Assembly: GCF_003479405.1 (NCBI RefSeq)
Contig: NZ_QUHB01000008.1
Coordinates: forward strand, 71,318 to 135,317
From: Eubacterium sp. AF16-48
Lineage (GTDB): Bacteria > Bacillota > Clostridia > Lachnospirales > Lachnospiraceae
Direction: 5' to 3'
DNA length: 64,000 nucleotides
Positions 53,362 to 63,095 of the stretch are shown here, piece by piece (within the stretch, counting starts at the first letter, position 1; the number at the start of each line of letters is the position of its first letter). The notes beneath the pieces are model-generated. The model saw nothing but the letters and a program-made list of their open reading frames with translations. It ran no database searches and was not told the origin of the DNA. A program made the translations under genes and the position numbers.

Positions 53362-54216
53362 ATGTTTGATCAGGTAACTTTAAAATTGTCAGTAGACCCA
53401 TTAATATTAAGTGCATTAAAGGAAGATGTAACAAGTGAAGATGTAACTACCAATTCAGTTATGCCTAAGGGAACATTAGGTGAAGTGGATTTAATTTGCA
53501 AGGAAGATGGCATTATTTGCGGATTACAGGTTTTTGCCAGAGCTTTCCAGCTTTTAGATGAAAGCACCAAGGTTGAATTATTTGTGGAAGATGGCGATGA
53601 AGTTAAAGCAGGTCAGCTTATGGGAAAAGTAACAGGAGATATAAGGGTTTTACTTGTAGGAGAGAGAACAGGTCTTAATTATCTTCAGAGAATGAGCGGT
53701 ATTGCCACATACACTAAATCCATTGCGAAACTTCTTGAGGGAAGCAAAACCAAACTTCTTGATACAAGAAAAACTTCACCAAACAATAGAATTTTTGAAA
53801 AATACGCAGTTCGTGTTGGCGGAGGAAATAATCACAGATATAATTTAACAGACGGAGTTCTTTTAAAGGATAATCATATTGGTGCAGCAGGAAGTGTTAC
53901 AAAGGCTATAAATATGGCAAAGGAATACGCACCATTTGTAAGAAAAATTGAAGTTGAAGTGGAAAATATTGATATGGTGAAGGAAGCCGTTGAAGCAGGA
54001 GCAGATATTATTATGCTTGATAATATGAGCCACGATGTAATGAAAGAGGCTATAGATATTATTGATGGAAAGGCTGAAATAGAAGTTTCAGGAAATGTTA
54101 CAAGAGAAAATATTGCAAAACTTACTGACTTAGGGGTTGACTATATTTCCAGCGGAGCATTAACGCACTCAGCACCAATTATGGATATTTCACTTAAAAA
54201 TCTACATCGTATATAG
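53362..54216 (+). CDS. nadC: Nicotinate-nucleotide pyrophosphorylase (carboxylating)
   Basis: A 284-residue quinolinate phosphoribosyltransferase with EDVTSEDVTTNSVM, GERTGLNYLQRMSGIAT, LLDTRKTSPNNRIFEKYAVR, GGGNNHRYNLTDGVLLKDNH and the late EVSGNVTRENI. It makes nicotinate mononucleotide from quinolinate. AAAGGAG precedes the ATG, 1 nt after nadB. Confidence 0.94.
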   Translation: MFDQVTLKLSVDPLILSALKEDVTSEDVTTNSVMPKGTLGEVDLICKEDGIICGLQVFARAFQLLDESTKVELFVEDGDEVKAGQLMGKVTGDIRVLLVGERTGLNYLQRMSGIATYTKSIAKLLEGSKTKLLDTRKTSPNNRIFEKYAVRVGGGNNHRYNLTDGVLLKDNHIGAAGSVTKAINMAKEYAPFVRKIEVEVENIDMVKEAVEAGADIIMLDNMSHDVMKEAIDIIDGKAEIEVSGNVTRENIAKLTDLGVDYISSGALTHSAPIMDISLKNLHRI

Positions 54217-54232
54217 TTTTTTGGGAGGAAAA

Positions 54233-54793
54233 ATGGAAGGAGAAAAGAGAAGGGAAAATATTTTAAGAATATTGCAGGACAGTGACAAACCGGTATCAGG
54301 CACCAAACTGGCTGAAAAATTTCAGATAAGCCGTCAGGTGGTGGTTCAGGATATAGCACTTTTAAGGGCAAAAAAATATAATATTATTTCTACTCACAAG
54401 GGTTATGTTTTACAGGAGGAAAAAGGTCGGAAGCAAAGGGTTTTTAAGGTAAAGCACAGTGCAGACAAGATACTGGATGAACTTAATCTTATAGTGGATT
54501 GTGGTGGAAAAGTTGAAGATGTTTTTGTGTATCATAAGGTTTACGGTGTGGTAAAAGTAGAAATGCACATTAAATCAAGAAGGGATGCAAAAAAATATGT
54601 AGAAGAAATAAAAGGAGGCGTGTCTGTACCTTTAGAGCAGATAACCTCTGAGTATCATTATCATACGGTTACCGCTGATTCAAAGGAAACCCTTGATGAA
54701 ATTCAGGAGGAACTTCAAAAGCAGGGATATCTGGTTGCTTTGAGAGATTATGAACCGGTGGACTTTTGGAGTGGAGAAGACAAGCAGGAATAA
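54233..54793 (+). CDS. niaR: NiaR niacin-responsive repressor
   Basis: A 186-residue repressor with an N-terminal winged helix (VSGTKLAEKFQISRQVVVQDIALLRAKKYN) and a C-terminal 3H domain whose conserved His occur in FVYHKVYG, VEMHIK and EYHYHTV. NiaR binds niacin and represses NAD genes. ATG 54233 has GGGAGG upstream. It closes the nadB-nadC operon and probably binds the operator at 51965. Confidence 0.92.
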   Translation: MEGEKRRENILRILQDSDKPVSGTKLAEKFQISRQVVVQDIALLRAKKYNIISTHKGYVLQEEKGRKQRVFKVKHSADKILDELNLIVDCGGKVEDVFVYHKVYGVVKVEMHIKSRRDAKKYVEEIKGGVSVPLEQITSEYHYHTVTADSKETLDEIQEELQKQGYLVALRDYEPVDFWSGEDKQE

Positions 54794-54948
54794 GAGATGT
54801 ATCTGGGATGTATTGCGTTTTCGGCAGAGTTTGCAATAGAGTCTGCAATTCATAATTTCTTAAAAAGTCTGTAATCCATAATTTTGGTAATCCATAAATT
54901 TTTAAAAAGTTGTGACATTTTCTAAAAAGTATGATATTATATACGAAG

Positions 54949-55022
54949 CGGTGCGTGGCTCAGCTTGGTAGAGCGCTGCGTTCGGGACGCAGAGGTCGCA
55001 GGTTCGAATCCTGTCGCACCGA
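54949..55022 (+). tRNA. tRNA-Pro (anticodon CGG)
   Basis: Seven-base acceptor stem CGGTGCG with CGCACCG plus discriminator A; D arm with AGCTTGGTAGAGC; anticodon stem CTGCG/CGCAG around TTCGGGA, giving CGG; T arm with GGTTCGAATCC. CCA is not encoded. A promoter-like TTGTGA ... TGATATTAT lies just upstream. Confidence 0.95.
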
Positions 55023-55028
55023 TGAGTA

Positions 55029-55074
55029 AATAATATAGCCGTGCAATTGTCGTTGCACGGCTATATTATTATAT
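55029..55074 (+). terminator. Terminator after tRNA-Pro
   Basis: An 18-bp perfect stem from AATAATATAGCCGTGCAA (55029-55046) and its complement (55053-55070) with loop TTGTCG, followed by an AT-rich tail. Confidence 0.8.
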
Positions 55075-55122
55075 TATAAGTAACAAAAAACATAATAAAG
55101 TGATGAAAAATAGGAGAGGATT

Positions 55123-56289
55123 ATGAGTAAAAAATTATTATCAGTTGTACTGTCATTAGTTATGGTTATGTCATTATTAACGGGATGTGGAAAGGATGAC
55201 AGCACATTTTTTAAGGAAGTAAAGGAAATCTCACAGATTACAAAAGGCGAGGCTACGGTGGAAATTAAAGCCACAGGAAAATTAGAAGATACCGAAGATT
55301 TAGACAGGGTTTTAGATGATAATGGTAAGTTTTCCATGGCACTTAAGATGTATGTAAAGGCTGAAGCTAAGGATAAAATGGCAGTGAGATTTGATGTTAA
55401 GGCAGGAAAAGATACTGATTATCAGAAGCTTACAACTTTTGCTGTAGATGGAACAAAGTTATATTTAGAAACAGCACCACTTTTAGAGTTTATAAAGACA
55501 ATTAACGAAGAAAAAGCTACAAGTCTGGAATCAGTTTTGTCACAGATAGGAGTTACACAAAGCATTTCATTGGATTATAAGCAGTTAGCAGAGGCATCAG
55601 GTCAGGAATTACCGGATACTAAAACATTAGATAAGGATTCCCTTAAGGAAATACAGTCTGTATGGACTAAAATAGAAAATAATTTTAAAGACCTTCAGGG
55701 AAAAGATGGTGATAATTACACACTGACGGTAAATGGTGACAACGCAGATAAAGCGGTGGATATGTTAATTAATTTTGTGAAAAACGATTTACAGGATACA
55801 TTGAAAACATGTACTGATTTGGTAACAAAGGTGTATGGTGAGGACAGCAAAGTTGCATCTTCATACAAGGAGTTACAGGATAGTGTGGGTTCCACATCAG
55901 ATATGGCAGATAAAATTAAAGAAAACAAATCAGATTTTGTTGACACCATAAAGAAGTCAAATGCCAATTTGGTAGCAAAGGCAAGAGTTACAGGAAAAGC
56001 CGGAAGCAGAAGTGGAATATTTAATGTTTCAACAGGTGATATGAAAATTGATAATGAAGATATTAACGTAAGTGTTGATATGAAAATCAAGGAAGGAAAA
56101 ACATCTGTGGATGATATGATTCCGAAAAATGCAGCAGATATAACTACATTGTTAATTACGGCAATGAACGCTCAGGCGAAGGGGAATGATTTATTAGATG
56201 ATAGTGAAGATATCCTTGACGATGAATTGTACAATTATAGTGACGATGATGCGGCAGAGGAAACAACAACGGAAAATGAAATATTTTAG
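55123..56289 (+). CDS. Hypothetical lipoprotein
   Basis: A 388-residue protein with a lipoprotein signal (MSKKLLSVVLSLVMVMSLLT then GC lipobox) and a long lysine/aspartate-rich outer domain (EATVEIKATGKLEDTEDLD, FSMALKMYVKAEAKDKMAVR, INVSVDMKIKEG) with a repeating beta-strand look resembling surface lipoproteins that respond to substrate load. Acidic C-terminus (DDSEDILDDELYNYSDDDA). AGGAGAGG precedes the ATG. Function unknown. Confidence 0.75.
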   Translation: MSKKLLSVVLSLVMVMSLLTGCGKDDSTFFKEVKEISQITKGEATVEIKATGKLEDTEDLDRVLDDNGKFSMALKMYVKAEAKDKMAVRFDVKAGKDTDYQKLTTFAVDGTKLYLETAPLLEFIKTINEEKATSLESVLSQIGVTQSISLDYKQLAEASGQELPDTKTLDKDSLKEIQSVWTKIENNFKDLQGKDGDNYTLTVNGDNADKAVDMLINFVKNDLQDTLKTCTDLVTKVYGEDSKVASSYKELQDSVGSTSDMADKIKENKSDFVDTIKKSNANLVAKARVTGKAGSRSGIFNVSTGDMKIDNEDINVSVDMKIKEGKTSVDDMIPKNAADITTLLITAMNAQAKGNDLLDDSEDILDDELYNYSDDDAAEETTTENEIF

Positions 56290-56294
56290 TTAGA

Positions 56295-56324
56295 AAAAAG
56301 CGGGTTTTGATACCCGCTTTTGTA
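56295..56324. terminator. Bidirectional terminator between lipoprotein and pyrG
   Basis: AAAAGCGGGT pairs with ACCCGCTTTT (ending 56321) around a short loop, with A- and T-runs on both sides. Confidence 0.75.
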
Positions 56325-56345
56325 GTATTAAAATATATGAATTTT

Positions 56346-57947
56346 TTATTTCTTAGCTTTAATGGCTGCGTCAACAAATCCAACAAACAAAGGATGTGGT
56401 CTGTTAGGACGACTCTTTAATTCAGGATGTGCCTGAGTGGCAATGAAGAACGGATGTGAAGGAATTTCAATCATCTCTATAATTCTGCCGTCAGGTGAGA
56501 TACCTGAAAGTTTCATGCCGTTTTCAGTAAGATTTCTTCTGTAATCATTATTTACTTCATAACGGTGACGATGACGTTCATTAATTAACTCAGTGCCATA
56601 AAGCTTATAAGCTTTACTTTCTTTGTCAAGGACACAAGGATAAGAACCAAGTCTTAATGTACCACCAATATCTGTAACCCCTTCCTGGTCAGGCATAAGG
56701 CTGATAACAGGATGAGTAGTGGATGGGTCAAGCTCAATACTATGGGCATCACGGAAACCAACTACATCACGGGCAAATTCAACTATAGATAACTGCATTC
56801 CAAGACAAAGACCAAGGAATGGAATATTGTTTTCCCTTGCATACTTAATAGCTGCGATTTTACCATCAATTCCACGACTGCCAAAACCACCGGGAACAAG
56901 AATACCTGAAACATCACTAAAGATTTCAGGGGCATTTTCATTAGTAACCTCTTCAGAATCCACCCATTTGATATTTACGGTAGTTCTGCTGTTGTAGCCT
57001 GCATGCTTTAAAGATTCAACTACGCTGATGTAGGCATCATGCAAAGCAATATATTTTCCAACAAGAGCAACAGTAACTTCCTGTGTAGGATTTTTAGCAG
57101 CCTCAACCATTGCCTTCCAATCTTCAAGGTCAGGTTCAGGGCAATCTAAGTTAAGACTCTGACAAACGATTTCTGCCAAATGTTCTTTTTCCATGGCAAG
57201 AGGTGCTTCATAAAGCAAATCCAGTGTAAGGTTTTGAACAACATGGCTGGCAGGAACGTTACAGAACAAACTGATTTTATCCTTTAAATTATCATCAATT
57301 TCATATTCAGTACGACATACAACTATGTCAGGCTGAATACCAAGTCTCTGTAATTCCTTAACGCTCATCTGAATAGGTTTGGTCTTCATTTCTTCAGAAG
57401 CAGGAAGATAAACCATAAGAGCAACATGAATAAGGATACAATTCTCATGTCCTACATCATGCTGGAACTGTCTGATAGCCTCAATATATGGCTGAGACTC
57501 AATATCGCCTACGGTTCCGCCTACTTCAATAATAGCTATTTCAGTTTCTTCGCTGAGACTTCTGTGGAAACGACTTTTAATTTCATTGGTAATGTGGGGG
57601 ATAACCTGAACTGTTCCTCCGCCAAAGTCACCACGTCTCTCTTTTTCGAGAACTGACCAATAAACTTTACCGGTAGTTACGTTAGAATTTTTTGTTAAAC
57701 TTTCATCAATAAATCTTTCATAATGTCCAAGGTCCAAATCTGTTTCAGCACCATCGTCTGTTACAAAAACCTCGCCGTGCTGTATCGGATTCATGGTACC
57801 GGGATCAATGTTAATATATGGGTCAAACTTCTGCATTGTAACCTTATAGCCACGAGCTTTCAGAAGTCTTCCCAATGAAGCGGCTGTAATACCTTTTCCA
57901 AGACCGGAAACAACACCGCCTGTTACGAATACATATTTCACTGCCAT
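56346..57947 (-). CDS. pyrG: CTP synthase
   Basis: A 533-residue enzyme. The synthetase domain begins [20 protein letters not shown] and holds [20 protein letters not shown]; the C-terminal class I glutaminase has [22 protein letters not shown] (catalytic Cys) and a late [12 protein letters not shown] (catalytic His, Glu). It aminates UTP to CTP using glutamine. GGAGGAAAAT lies before ATG 57947. Confidence 0.96.
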   Translation of the reverse strand: MAVKYVFVTGGVVSGLGKGITAASLGRLLKARGYKVTMQKFDPYINIDPGTMNPIQHGEVFVTDDGAETDLDLGHYERFIDESLTKNSNVTTGKVYWSVLEKERRGDFGGGTVQVIPHITNEIKSRFHRSLSEETEIAIIEVGGTVGDIESQPYIEAIRQFQHDVGHENCILIHVALMVYLPASEEMKTKPIQMSVKELQRLGIQPDIVVCRTEYEIDDNLKDKISLFCNVPASHVVQNLTLDLLYEAPLAMEKEHLAEIVCQSLNLDCPEPDLEDWKAMVEAAKNPTQEVTVALVGKYIALHDAYISVVESLKHAGYNSRTTVNIKWVDSEEVTNENAPEIFSDVSGILVPGGFGSRGIDGKIAAIKYARENNIPFLGLCLGMQLSIVEFARDVVGFRDAHSIELDPSTTHPVISLMPDQEGVTDIGGTLRLGSYPCVLDKESKAYKLYGTELINERHRHRYEVNNDYRRNLTENGMKLSGISPDGRIIEMIEIPSHPFFIATQAHPELKSRPNRPHPLFVGFVDAAIKAKK

Positions 57948-58149
57948 GTGATTTTCCTCCCTGAGTATACTAAACATATTTTAAAAACACCTTACTAGTG
58001 TACTACAATAAATATTTTATTTCTAGAAAAAAATAAAAAAAATATCAATATTCTAAAATTTTAATGAAATATTCAATAAAATTTCACATTATTTTTTAAC
58101 AATGTGATATAGTATTTTACTATAAGGAATCTAAATGAAAGGAAAAACA

Positions 58150-60102
58150 ATGGATAATAATCAAAATAGAAATACTAACAGAAATAATCCAAACAGGAAC
58201 GATGATAACAATCAGAAAAAAAGTATGATTATCAGCGTTGTGGTTGCCGTAATAGGTGCATTGCTTTTAACATCGTTGTTTTCATCAGTTTTAAGTTCGG
58301 CATCAAAGGAAGAAATAACCTATAGCCAGTTTGTTAAATTGTTGGATAATGACAAGGTTGAAAGCGTTCTTTTTGAATCCGGAAAGATTTACATTGAAAC
58401 CAAAAATCTGCAAAATGGACTCATAAAGAAAACTTTCTGGACTACAGCAGTTAATGATCCGGATTTAATAAGTGAATTGAAAAATAAATATACCGATGTA
58501 GAATTCAAAGCGGAAAGTACCAGTGCAAGCAATGGTATTATCATTATATTACTGGAATATGTTGTTCCACTGATATTATTCTGGGCATTACTGATGTTTG
58601 TTATGCGAAGGGTATCCGGTGGAAAAGGCGGACCGGGCGGTGTGTTCGGTGTAGGAAAGTCAAATGCCAAGGTATATATTCAAAAGAAAACAGGTGTCAC
58701 ATTTAAGGATGTGGCAGGACAGGAAGAAGCAAAGGAATCAGTTGTGGAATTGGTTGATTTCCTTCATAATCCGGGAAAATATACGGCAATAGGTGCGAAA
58801 CTTCCTAAGGGAGCACTTTTAGTAGGCCCTCCGGGAACAGGTAAAACCCTTCTGGCAAAGGCAGTGGCAGGAGAGGCAAATGTGCCATTCTTCTCATTAT
58901 CAGGTTCAGATTTCGTGGAAATGTTTGTAGGTGTAGGTGCCTCAAGAGTAAGAGATTTGTTTAAGCAGGCAGAAGAAAACGCACCATGTATCGTATTTAT
59001 TGATGAAATTGATTCTATAGGTAAGAGCCGTGATTCAAGATACGGCGGAGGCAATGACGAAAGAGAACAGACCTTAAACGCACTTTTAGCGGAAATGGAT
59101 GGATTTGACACATCAAAGGGAATATTGATTTTAGCGGCAACTAACAGACCGGAAGTTCTTGATCCGGCATTGTTAAGACCGGGACGTTTTGACAGACGTG
59201 TTATAGTGGACGCACCGGATTTCAAAGGCAGGGTTGAGACATTAAAGGTTCATTCAAAGGATGTTAAATTGGATGAAACAGTTGATTTGGAAGCTATTGC
59301 CAATATAACCAGTGGTGCTGTAGGTTCAGACCTTGCCAATATGGTAAATGAAGCTGCCATTAATGCAGTAAAATGTGGCAGAAAGGCTATTTCCCAGGCA
59401 GATTTAATGGAAGCCGTGGAAGTGGTTATTGCCGGAAAAGAAAAGAAGGACAGAATCTTAAGCAAGGAAGAAAAGAAGATTGTTGCATACCATGAGGTAG
59501 GACATGCTCTTGTGGCAGCTATTCAAAAGGATGCAGAGCCGGTACAGAAAATTACTATTGTTCCAAGAACCATGGGCTCGTTGGGATATGTTATTCAGGC
59601 ACCTGAAAAGGAAAAATACCTTATGTCACAGGATGAATTAAATGCAGAGCTTGTTACCTTACTAGCAGGAAGAGCTTCAGAGGAGATAGTATTTGATTCA
59701 GTTACTACAGGGGCTTCAAATGATATGGAAAAGGCAACTAATATTGCCCGTTCCATGGTTGCACAGTACGGTATGTCAGAGAAATTTGGACTGATGAGTT
59801 TAGAGCGTGTGGAAGACCCATATCTGGGAAGACGTGCACAGTTAAACTGCAGTGATAAGACGGCAACTGAAATAGAGGAAGAGGTTAAGATACTTCTTAA
59901 GGAAAAATATGAGGAGGCAAAGCAGCTTCTTAGGGATAACAGAGACAAGCTGGATAAGATAGCTGAATTTCTCTATAATAAGGAAACAATCACAGGTAAG
60001 GAATTTATGGAAATTTACCGTAAGTGTGATGAGCCGGATGGAGCTTCGGATGACAACCAAGATGTAACCTTGAATGACAAACCGGATGAAATATCTGAAT
60101 AA
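58150..60102 (+). CDS. ftsH: ATP-dependent zinc metalloprotease FtsH
   Basis: A 650-residue membrane protease. Asn-rich cytoplasmic start, helices near 26-48 and 130-152 around a small outer domain, Walker A GPPGTGKT (226-233), Walker B IVFIDEID, pore motif FVG-like MFVGVGAS, arginine fingers in RPGRFDRR, and zinc motif HEVGH (448-452). It degrades misfolded membrane and regulatory proteins. ATG 58150 has GAAAGGA at a good distance; ATG 58135 would overlap it. Confidence 0.95.
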   Translation: MDNNQNRNTNRNNPNRNDDNNQKKSMIISVVVAVIGALLLTSLFSSVLSSASKEEITYSQFVKLLDNDKVESVLFESGKIYIETKNLQNGLIKKTFWTTAVNDPDLISELKNKYTDVEFKAESTSASNGIIIILLEYVVPLILFWALLMFVMRRVSGGKGGPGGVFGVGKSNAKVYIQKKTGVTFKDVAGQEEAKESVVELVDFLHNPGKYTAIGAKLPKGALLVGPPGTGKTLLAKAVAGEANVPFFSLSGSDFVEMFVGVGASRVRDLFKQAEENAPCIVFIDEIDSIGKSRDSRYGGGNDEREQTLNALLAEMDGFDTSKGILILAATNRPEVLDPALLRPGRFDRRVIVDAPDFKGRVETLKVHSKDVKLDETVDLEAIANITSGAVGSDLANMVNEAAINAVKCGRKAISQADLMEAVEVVIAGKEKKDRILSKEEKKIVAYHEVGHALVAAIQKDAEPVQKITIVPRTMGSLGYVIQAPEKEKYLMSQDELNAELVTLLAGRASEEIVFDSVTTGASNDMEKATNIARSMVAQYGMSEKFGLMSLERVEDPYLGRRAQLNCSDKTATEIEEEVKILLKEKYEEAKQLLRDNRDKLDKIAEFLYNKETITGKEFMEIYRKCDEPDGASDDNQDVTLNDKPDEISE

Positions 60103-60132
60103 ATAATAATCATAAAAAATATTAATAATTAG

Positions 60133-60183
60133 AAAAAGAACCTTTAGCGGCACAAGAATATGTTGCCGGAGGTTCTTTTTTTG
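60133..60183 (+). terminator. Terminator after ftsH
   Basis: AAAAAGAACCT...GCGGCA pairs with TTGCCG...AGGTTCTTTTT (60133-60151 and 60162-60183) with a small internal mismatch. Confidence 0.75.
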
Positions 60184-60261
60184 ATGCCATTTTAAACTCA
60201 AAAATTAGAAAAAGGAAGAATTAAAGAAAAGAAAAAACATGAAAAAATGAAATATTTGACC

Positions 60262-60319
60262 CCAAAAAAGCTGCACTTGCGCAAAAAACGGGTACGGTTG
60301 CGCAAGACCTATTGAAATG
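60262..60319 (+). promoter_or_regulatory. LytTR-type direct-repeat operator before the kinase gene
   Basis: Two copies of TTGCGCAA (60277-60284, 60298-60305) lie exactly 21 bp apart, the spacing at which LytTR-domain regulators bind. TTGAAA (60313-60318) follows as a possible -35. A 50-bp stretch including the spacer (AAAAACGGGTACG) recurs at 62691-62747. The rest of the 392-bp gap from ftsH (60320-60494) holds the leader and ribosome site only. Autoregulation by the LytTR protein at 61793 is inferred. Confidence 0.75.
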
Positions 60320-60494
60320 TGAAAAAAAGGGTGTAATTTAGTACTTGTCCGGACAATACAATTAGTATATACGGAAAGGACAGAAGGGTGTTCGATTATT
60401 TCAGAAGATTCGTATCTTATTGGTTTTAAGGTATAGTCCAAAGTATAAATATCTGATATATTATATATATTGATATTTATGTGGAGGATAAGAG

Positions 60495-61796
60495 ATGCAA
60501 CTTCTGGTTTCAATAGTCACAGACTGGCTATTCGTTTTTTGTATTGTTTTAATTTGTGATTATTATCTAGCTCTTAATAAGAGGGATAATACATATAAAT
60601 ATATACTGGCAACTGCATTGGTGGCAGTTTGTTCAGTGTGTAAATGCATAGAATCTAATGTCTTTTTTGAAGGGGGAGTAATATTAATAACCATTGCATG
60701 TGCTGTAGCATTATGTTTCAAAGAAAAAATAATTAATATTATTTTTATATCAGTGTGGTTATTTTTAATTGTTTCGCTTATATCATCAATAGTAGAAGTT
60801 GTAATTAATATTATATGCACGTTATTAAATTATAAAGAGGGAATGCTTACGTATATAATACAATCAGGTATTGTGTTTGTGTTTATATATGTTGTAGCAA
60901 TTTTACTTAAACGAAAAAATATTGATGGGATAAAGAAGATTCATTTGGGATTTTTGGTGTTATATACAATTTTAACTTTTGTAGATGCATTCGCATTAAT
61001 GATAATGGCTACAGTTACACTGGATAAGATGGCATATAAAAATAAAGTACTTTATGGTGTAACTTTTACTTTAGTAGCATTAGGAATACTGATTCAATTG
61101 GGGGCAGTAATTTTATTAATGGTATCAAGGGACATATATAGGCAAAAGGAAGAAATAGTACATAAATATCTTAATGAACAAAATGCACATTATGAGTATT
61201 TAGAAAAACGTGAGGAGAAAACGAAAAAATTTCGGCATGATTTAAAAAATCATATATGTGTTTTGGAGAGATTGTCGGAAATTGATAGTCAAAAATATAA
61301 GGAGTATTGCGATGCAATACTGTCAAAAGTGGATGAACTTAGAAGTAATGTATCTGTTAATAATAGTATAGTCGATGCAGTGCTTAACAGGTTTTACAGT
61401 GATGCTGTAGAGTTAAACATTGATTTTAATATAAGTGGTCATATGCCCAATAATTGTAACATAGATGCATATGATTTGTGTACGGTGTTTTCGAACCTGT
61501 TAAGTAATGCATTTGATGCAGCTAAAAAAGAATCTAAGAAGCAAGTGGATATAGAAATTTCCTACGACAAAGAAGATATAATTGTAAAAGTTAGCAATTG
61601 TTTTAGTGGCAAGCTTGAAATTAAAAATGGTCAGATTTCAACAAGTAAGGCAGATAAGGATTGGCATGGCTGGGGATTACAAAATGTAAGGGACAGCGTT
61701 GATAAATATGATGGAATAATGGATATTGATGCGAAAGGAAACATATTTAGTGTAACAATATTATTAAAGAATATTTCCGAGGAGATTGGTTTATGA
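60495..61796 (+). CDS. GHKL sensor histidine kinase, AgrC-like
   Basis: A 433-residue kinase with six or seven membrane helices in the first 210 residues and a cytoplasmic part holding FRHDLKNH (phospho-acceptor His248), N-box TVFSNLLSNAFDAAK and the GHKL glycine motif GWGLQNVRDSVDKY. This is the peptide-sensing AgrC/ComD type. Its last 4 nt overlap the regulator gene. No AgrB/AgrD-like gene is next to it, so the signal is unknown. GGAGG precedes the ATG. Confidence 0.88.
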   Translation: MQLLVSIVTDWLFVFCIVLICDYYLALNKRDNTYKYILATALVAVCSVCKCIESNVFFEGGVILITIACAVALCFKEKIINIIFISVWLFLIVSLISSIVEVVINIICTLLNYKEGMLTYIIQSGIVFVFIYVVAILLKRKNIDGIKKIHLGFLVLYTILTFVDAFALMIMATVTLDKMAYKNKVLYGVTFTLVALGILIQLGAVILLMVSRDIYRQKEEIVHKYLNEQNAHYEYLEKREEKTKKFRHDLKNHICVLERLSEIDSQKYKEYCDAILSKVDELRSNVSVNNSIVDAVLNRFYSDAVELNIDFNISGHMPNNCNIDAYDLCTVFSNLLSNAFDAAKKESKKQVDIEISYDKEDIIVKVSNCFSGKLEIKNGQISTSKADKDWHGWGLQNVRDSVDKYDGIMDIDAKGNIFSVTILLKNISEEIGL

Positions 61797-62494
61797 ACAT
61801 AGCAATTATAGATGATGAAAAGTTATGGAGAAATATGGCACACAAATTAGTTCAAAATCATTATGCAGGTGTGGACATAAACATTGAAGAGTTTGAATCC
61901 GGAGATAGTTTTCTGGAACGAAAAGGTAATTTCGACTTTGTGCTGGTGGATATTGAAATGCCGGGAAAAGATGGATTTGAAACAATCAAAGAATACAAAG
62001 GCATTAAACAGGAATTTATTACAATAATTTTTACAACTCATATGGAAATCAGCAACAAGGGATATTTTGTTGATGCATTTAGATATATTAACAAAGATAA
62101 TATGGAAGCTGAATTAAAGGAAGCCTTAACTTCAGCTGATGTCAGACTTGAAACAAATAAAACTCTATCATTTAATGAACTGGGTAAAGGAAACATAAAT
62201 ATCAGGATATGTGATATTTTCTACATAGAAACAGAAGCAAGAAAACTGATTGTACATACATTTAACGGTGAATTAAAATGTAGTGGAAAAATATCACAAT
62301 ATGAGGAAGAGTTAGAAAATGTAGGATTTTTTAGAAGTCACAAATGCTACTTGGTTAATATGGATAAAGTAAAAAGATTTAGTAGCAGTGAAGCTGAATT
62401 TACTGATGGAACCACAGCCTATGTAAGTAGCAGGCGTTATGCTGAAATGAAGAGAAAATATTTGGAAAGAAAAAGGAATATATCCTGTAAATAG
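61793..62494 (+). CDS. LytTR response regulator, AgrA-like
   Basis: A 233-residue regulator with receiver domain IAIIDDEKLW and phospho-acceptor Asp53 in FVLVDIEMPGKDG, then a C-terminal LytTR DNA-binding domain (IRICDIFYIETEARKLIVHT, FFRSHKCYLVNMDKVKRF). Partner of the kinase upstream. The two 21-bp-spaced operators around this gene pair are its obvious targets, which would create self-activation plus control of the secreted protein downstream. Confidence 0.9.
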   Translation: MNIAIIDDEKLWRNMAHKLVQNHYAGVDINIEEFESGDSFLERKGNFDFVLVDIEMPGKDGFETIKEYKGIKQEFITIIFTTHMEISNKGYFVDAFRYINKDNMEAELKEALTSADVRLETNKTLSFNELGKGNINIRICDIFYIETEARKLIVHTFNGELKCSGKISQYEEELENVGFFRSHKCYLVNMDKVKRFSSSEAEFTDGTTAYVSSRRYAEMKRKYLERKRNISCK

Positions 62495-62690
62495 GTAAAA
62501 AAATAATTTCGAAAGTAGATTAAAATGTTAAAAATCCAGCGGAAAATCTTAAAAATTAATAATAGGTATGTGTCAGGTAGGTTTTTACCTGCCTTTTTTA
62601 TTTGCATGGATTGGTAATAAAATCTGATAAAAAACTGAAATAACGACAATAAGAGACACAAATTTATGAAAAAAATAGCGAATAAAATCA

Positions 62691-62768
62691 CAAAAAAGCT
62701 ACACTTACGCAAAAAACGGGTACGTTTGCGCAAGTCCTATTGAAATATTAAAATCCCAATAATAAAAT
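62691..62768 (+). promoter_or_regulatory. LytTR-type operator and promoter before the secreted-protein gene
   Basis: TTACGCAA (62705-62712) and TTGCGCAA (62726-62733) are 21 bp apart with the same spacer and flanks as at 60262. TTGAAA (62740-62745), 17 bp, and TAAAAT (62763-62768) form a promoter placed 6 nt after the operator, a typical activator layout. The transcript would carry about 320 nt of leader. Confidence 0.75.
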
Positions 62769-62854
62769 GTAGATGAAAATTTTATACAAATTATATTTTC
62801 ATTTGGGGGACAAATGTATGGTGAAGAACAGATGAAAAAGGGGGAAGCGAGGTT

Positions 62855-62938
62855 ATGATTATAGTCCTTATAATCAGTCAAAAAATCACATCTAAGAAGC
62901 TTATTCTTTTAAATGAAACCCGTGTCAAAATGACATAG
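62855..62938 (+). CDS. Possible 27-residue hydrophobic peptide in the leader
   Basis: ATG 62855 with GGGGG 10 nt and GAGG 2 nt upstream. The peptide begins MIIVLIISQKITSKK and ends at TAG 62938. Hydrophobic N-terminus and basic middle could suit a membrane or signal peptide, but there is no known precursor motif. It lies between a LytTR promoter and a terminator-like hairpin. Confidence 0.25.
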   Translation: MIIVLIISQKITSKKLILLNETRVKMT

Positions 62939-62959
62939 TCTCCCTTTTTCATTAATTCA

Positions 62960-63003
62960 AAAAGGCATAGAACGCAAAGCATTGCGGAGTCTATGCCTTT
63001 TAA
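62960..63003 (+). terminator. Terminator-like hairpin in the leader of the secreted-protein gene
   Basis: AAAAGGCATAGA (62960-62971) pairs with TCTATGCCTTTT (62990-63001). Upstream, ATGAAAAAGGGGGA (62832-62845) can pair with TCTCCCTTTTTCAT (62939-62952), enclosing the small frame. Either a real terminator of a short leader transcript or an attenuator. Confidence 0.55.
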
Positions 63004-63095
63004 CGTAAATAGGTTGGGTGGGAAAATGGTTACCGTTAATGAAACTTCAATTATAGGGAGAAATTGAAGTAGTGAACAAAAGTGGAGGATAAGTT

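Noticed and set aside
60277..60305. Simple palindromic operator (TTGCGCAA is self-complementary)
   Set aside because: Each half is a palindrome, but the constant 21-bp period at both sites and the neighbouring LytTR gene make a direct-repeat site the better reading.
62814..62858. 14-residue frame starting at ATG 62814
   Set aside because: The GGGGGA site is only 3 nt away; the better-spaced ATG at 62818 opens just five codons. Neither is supported.
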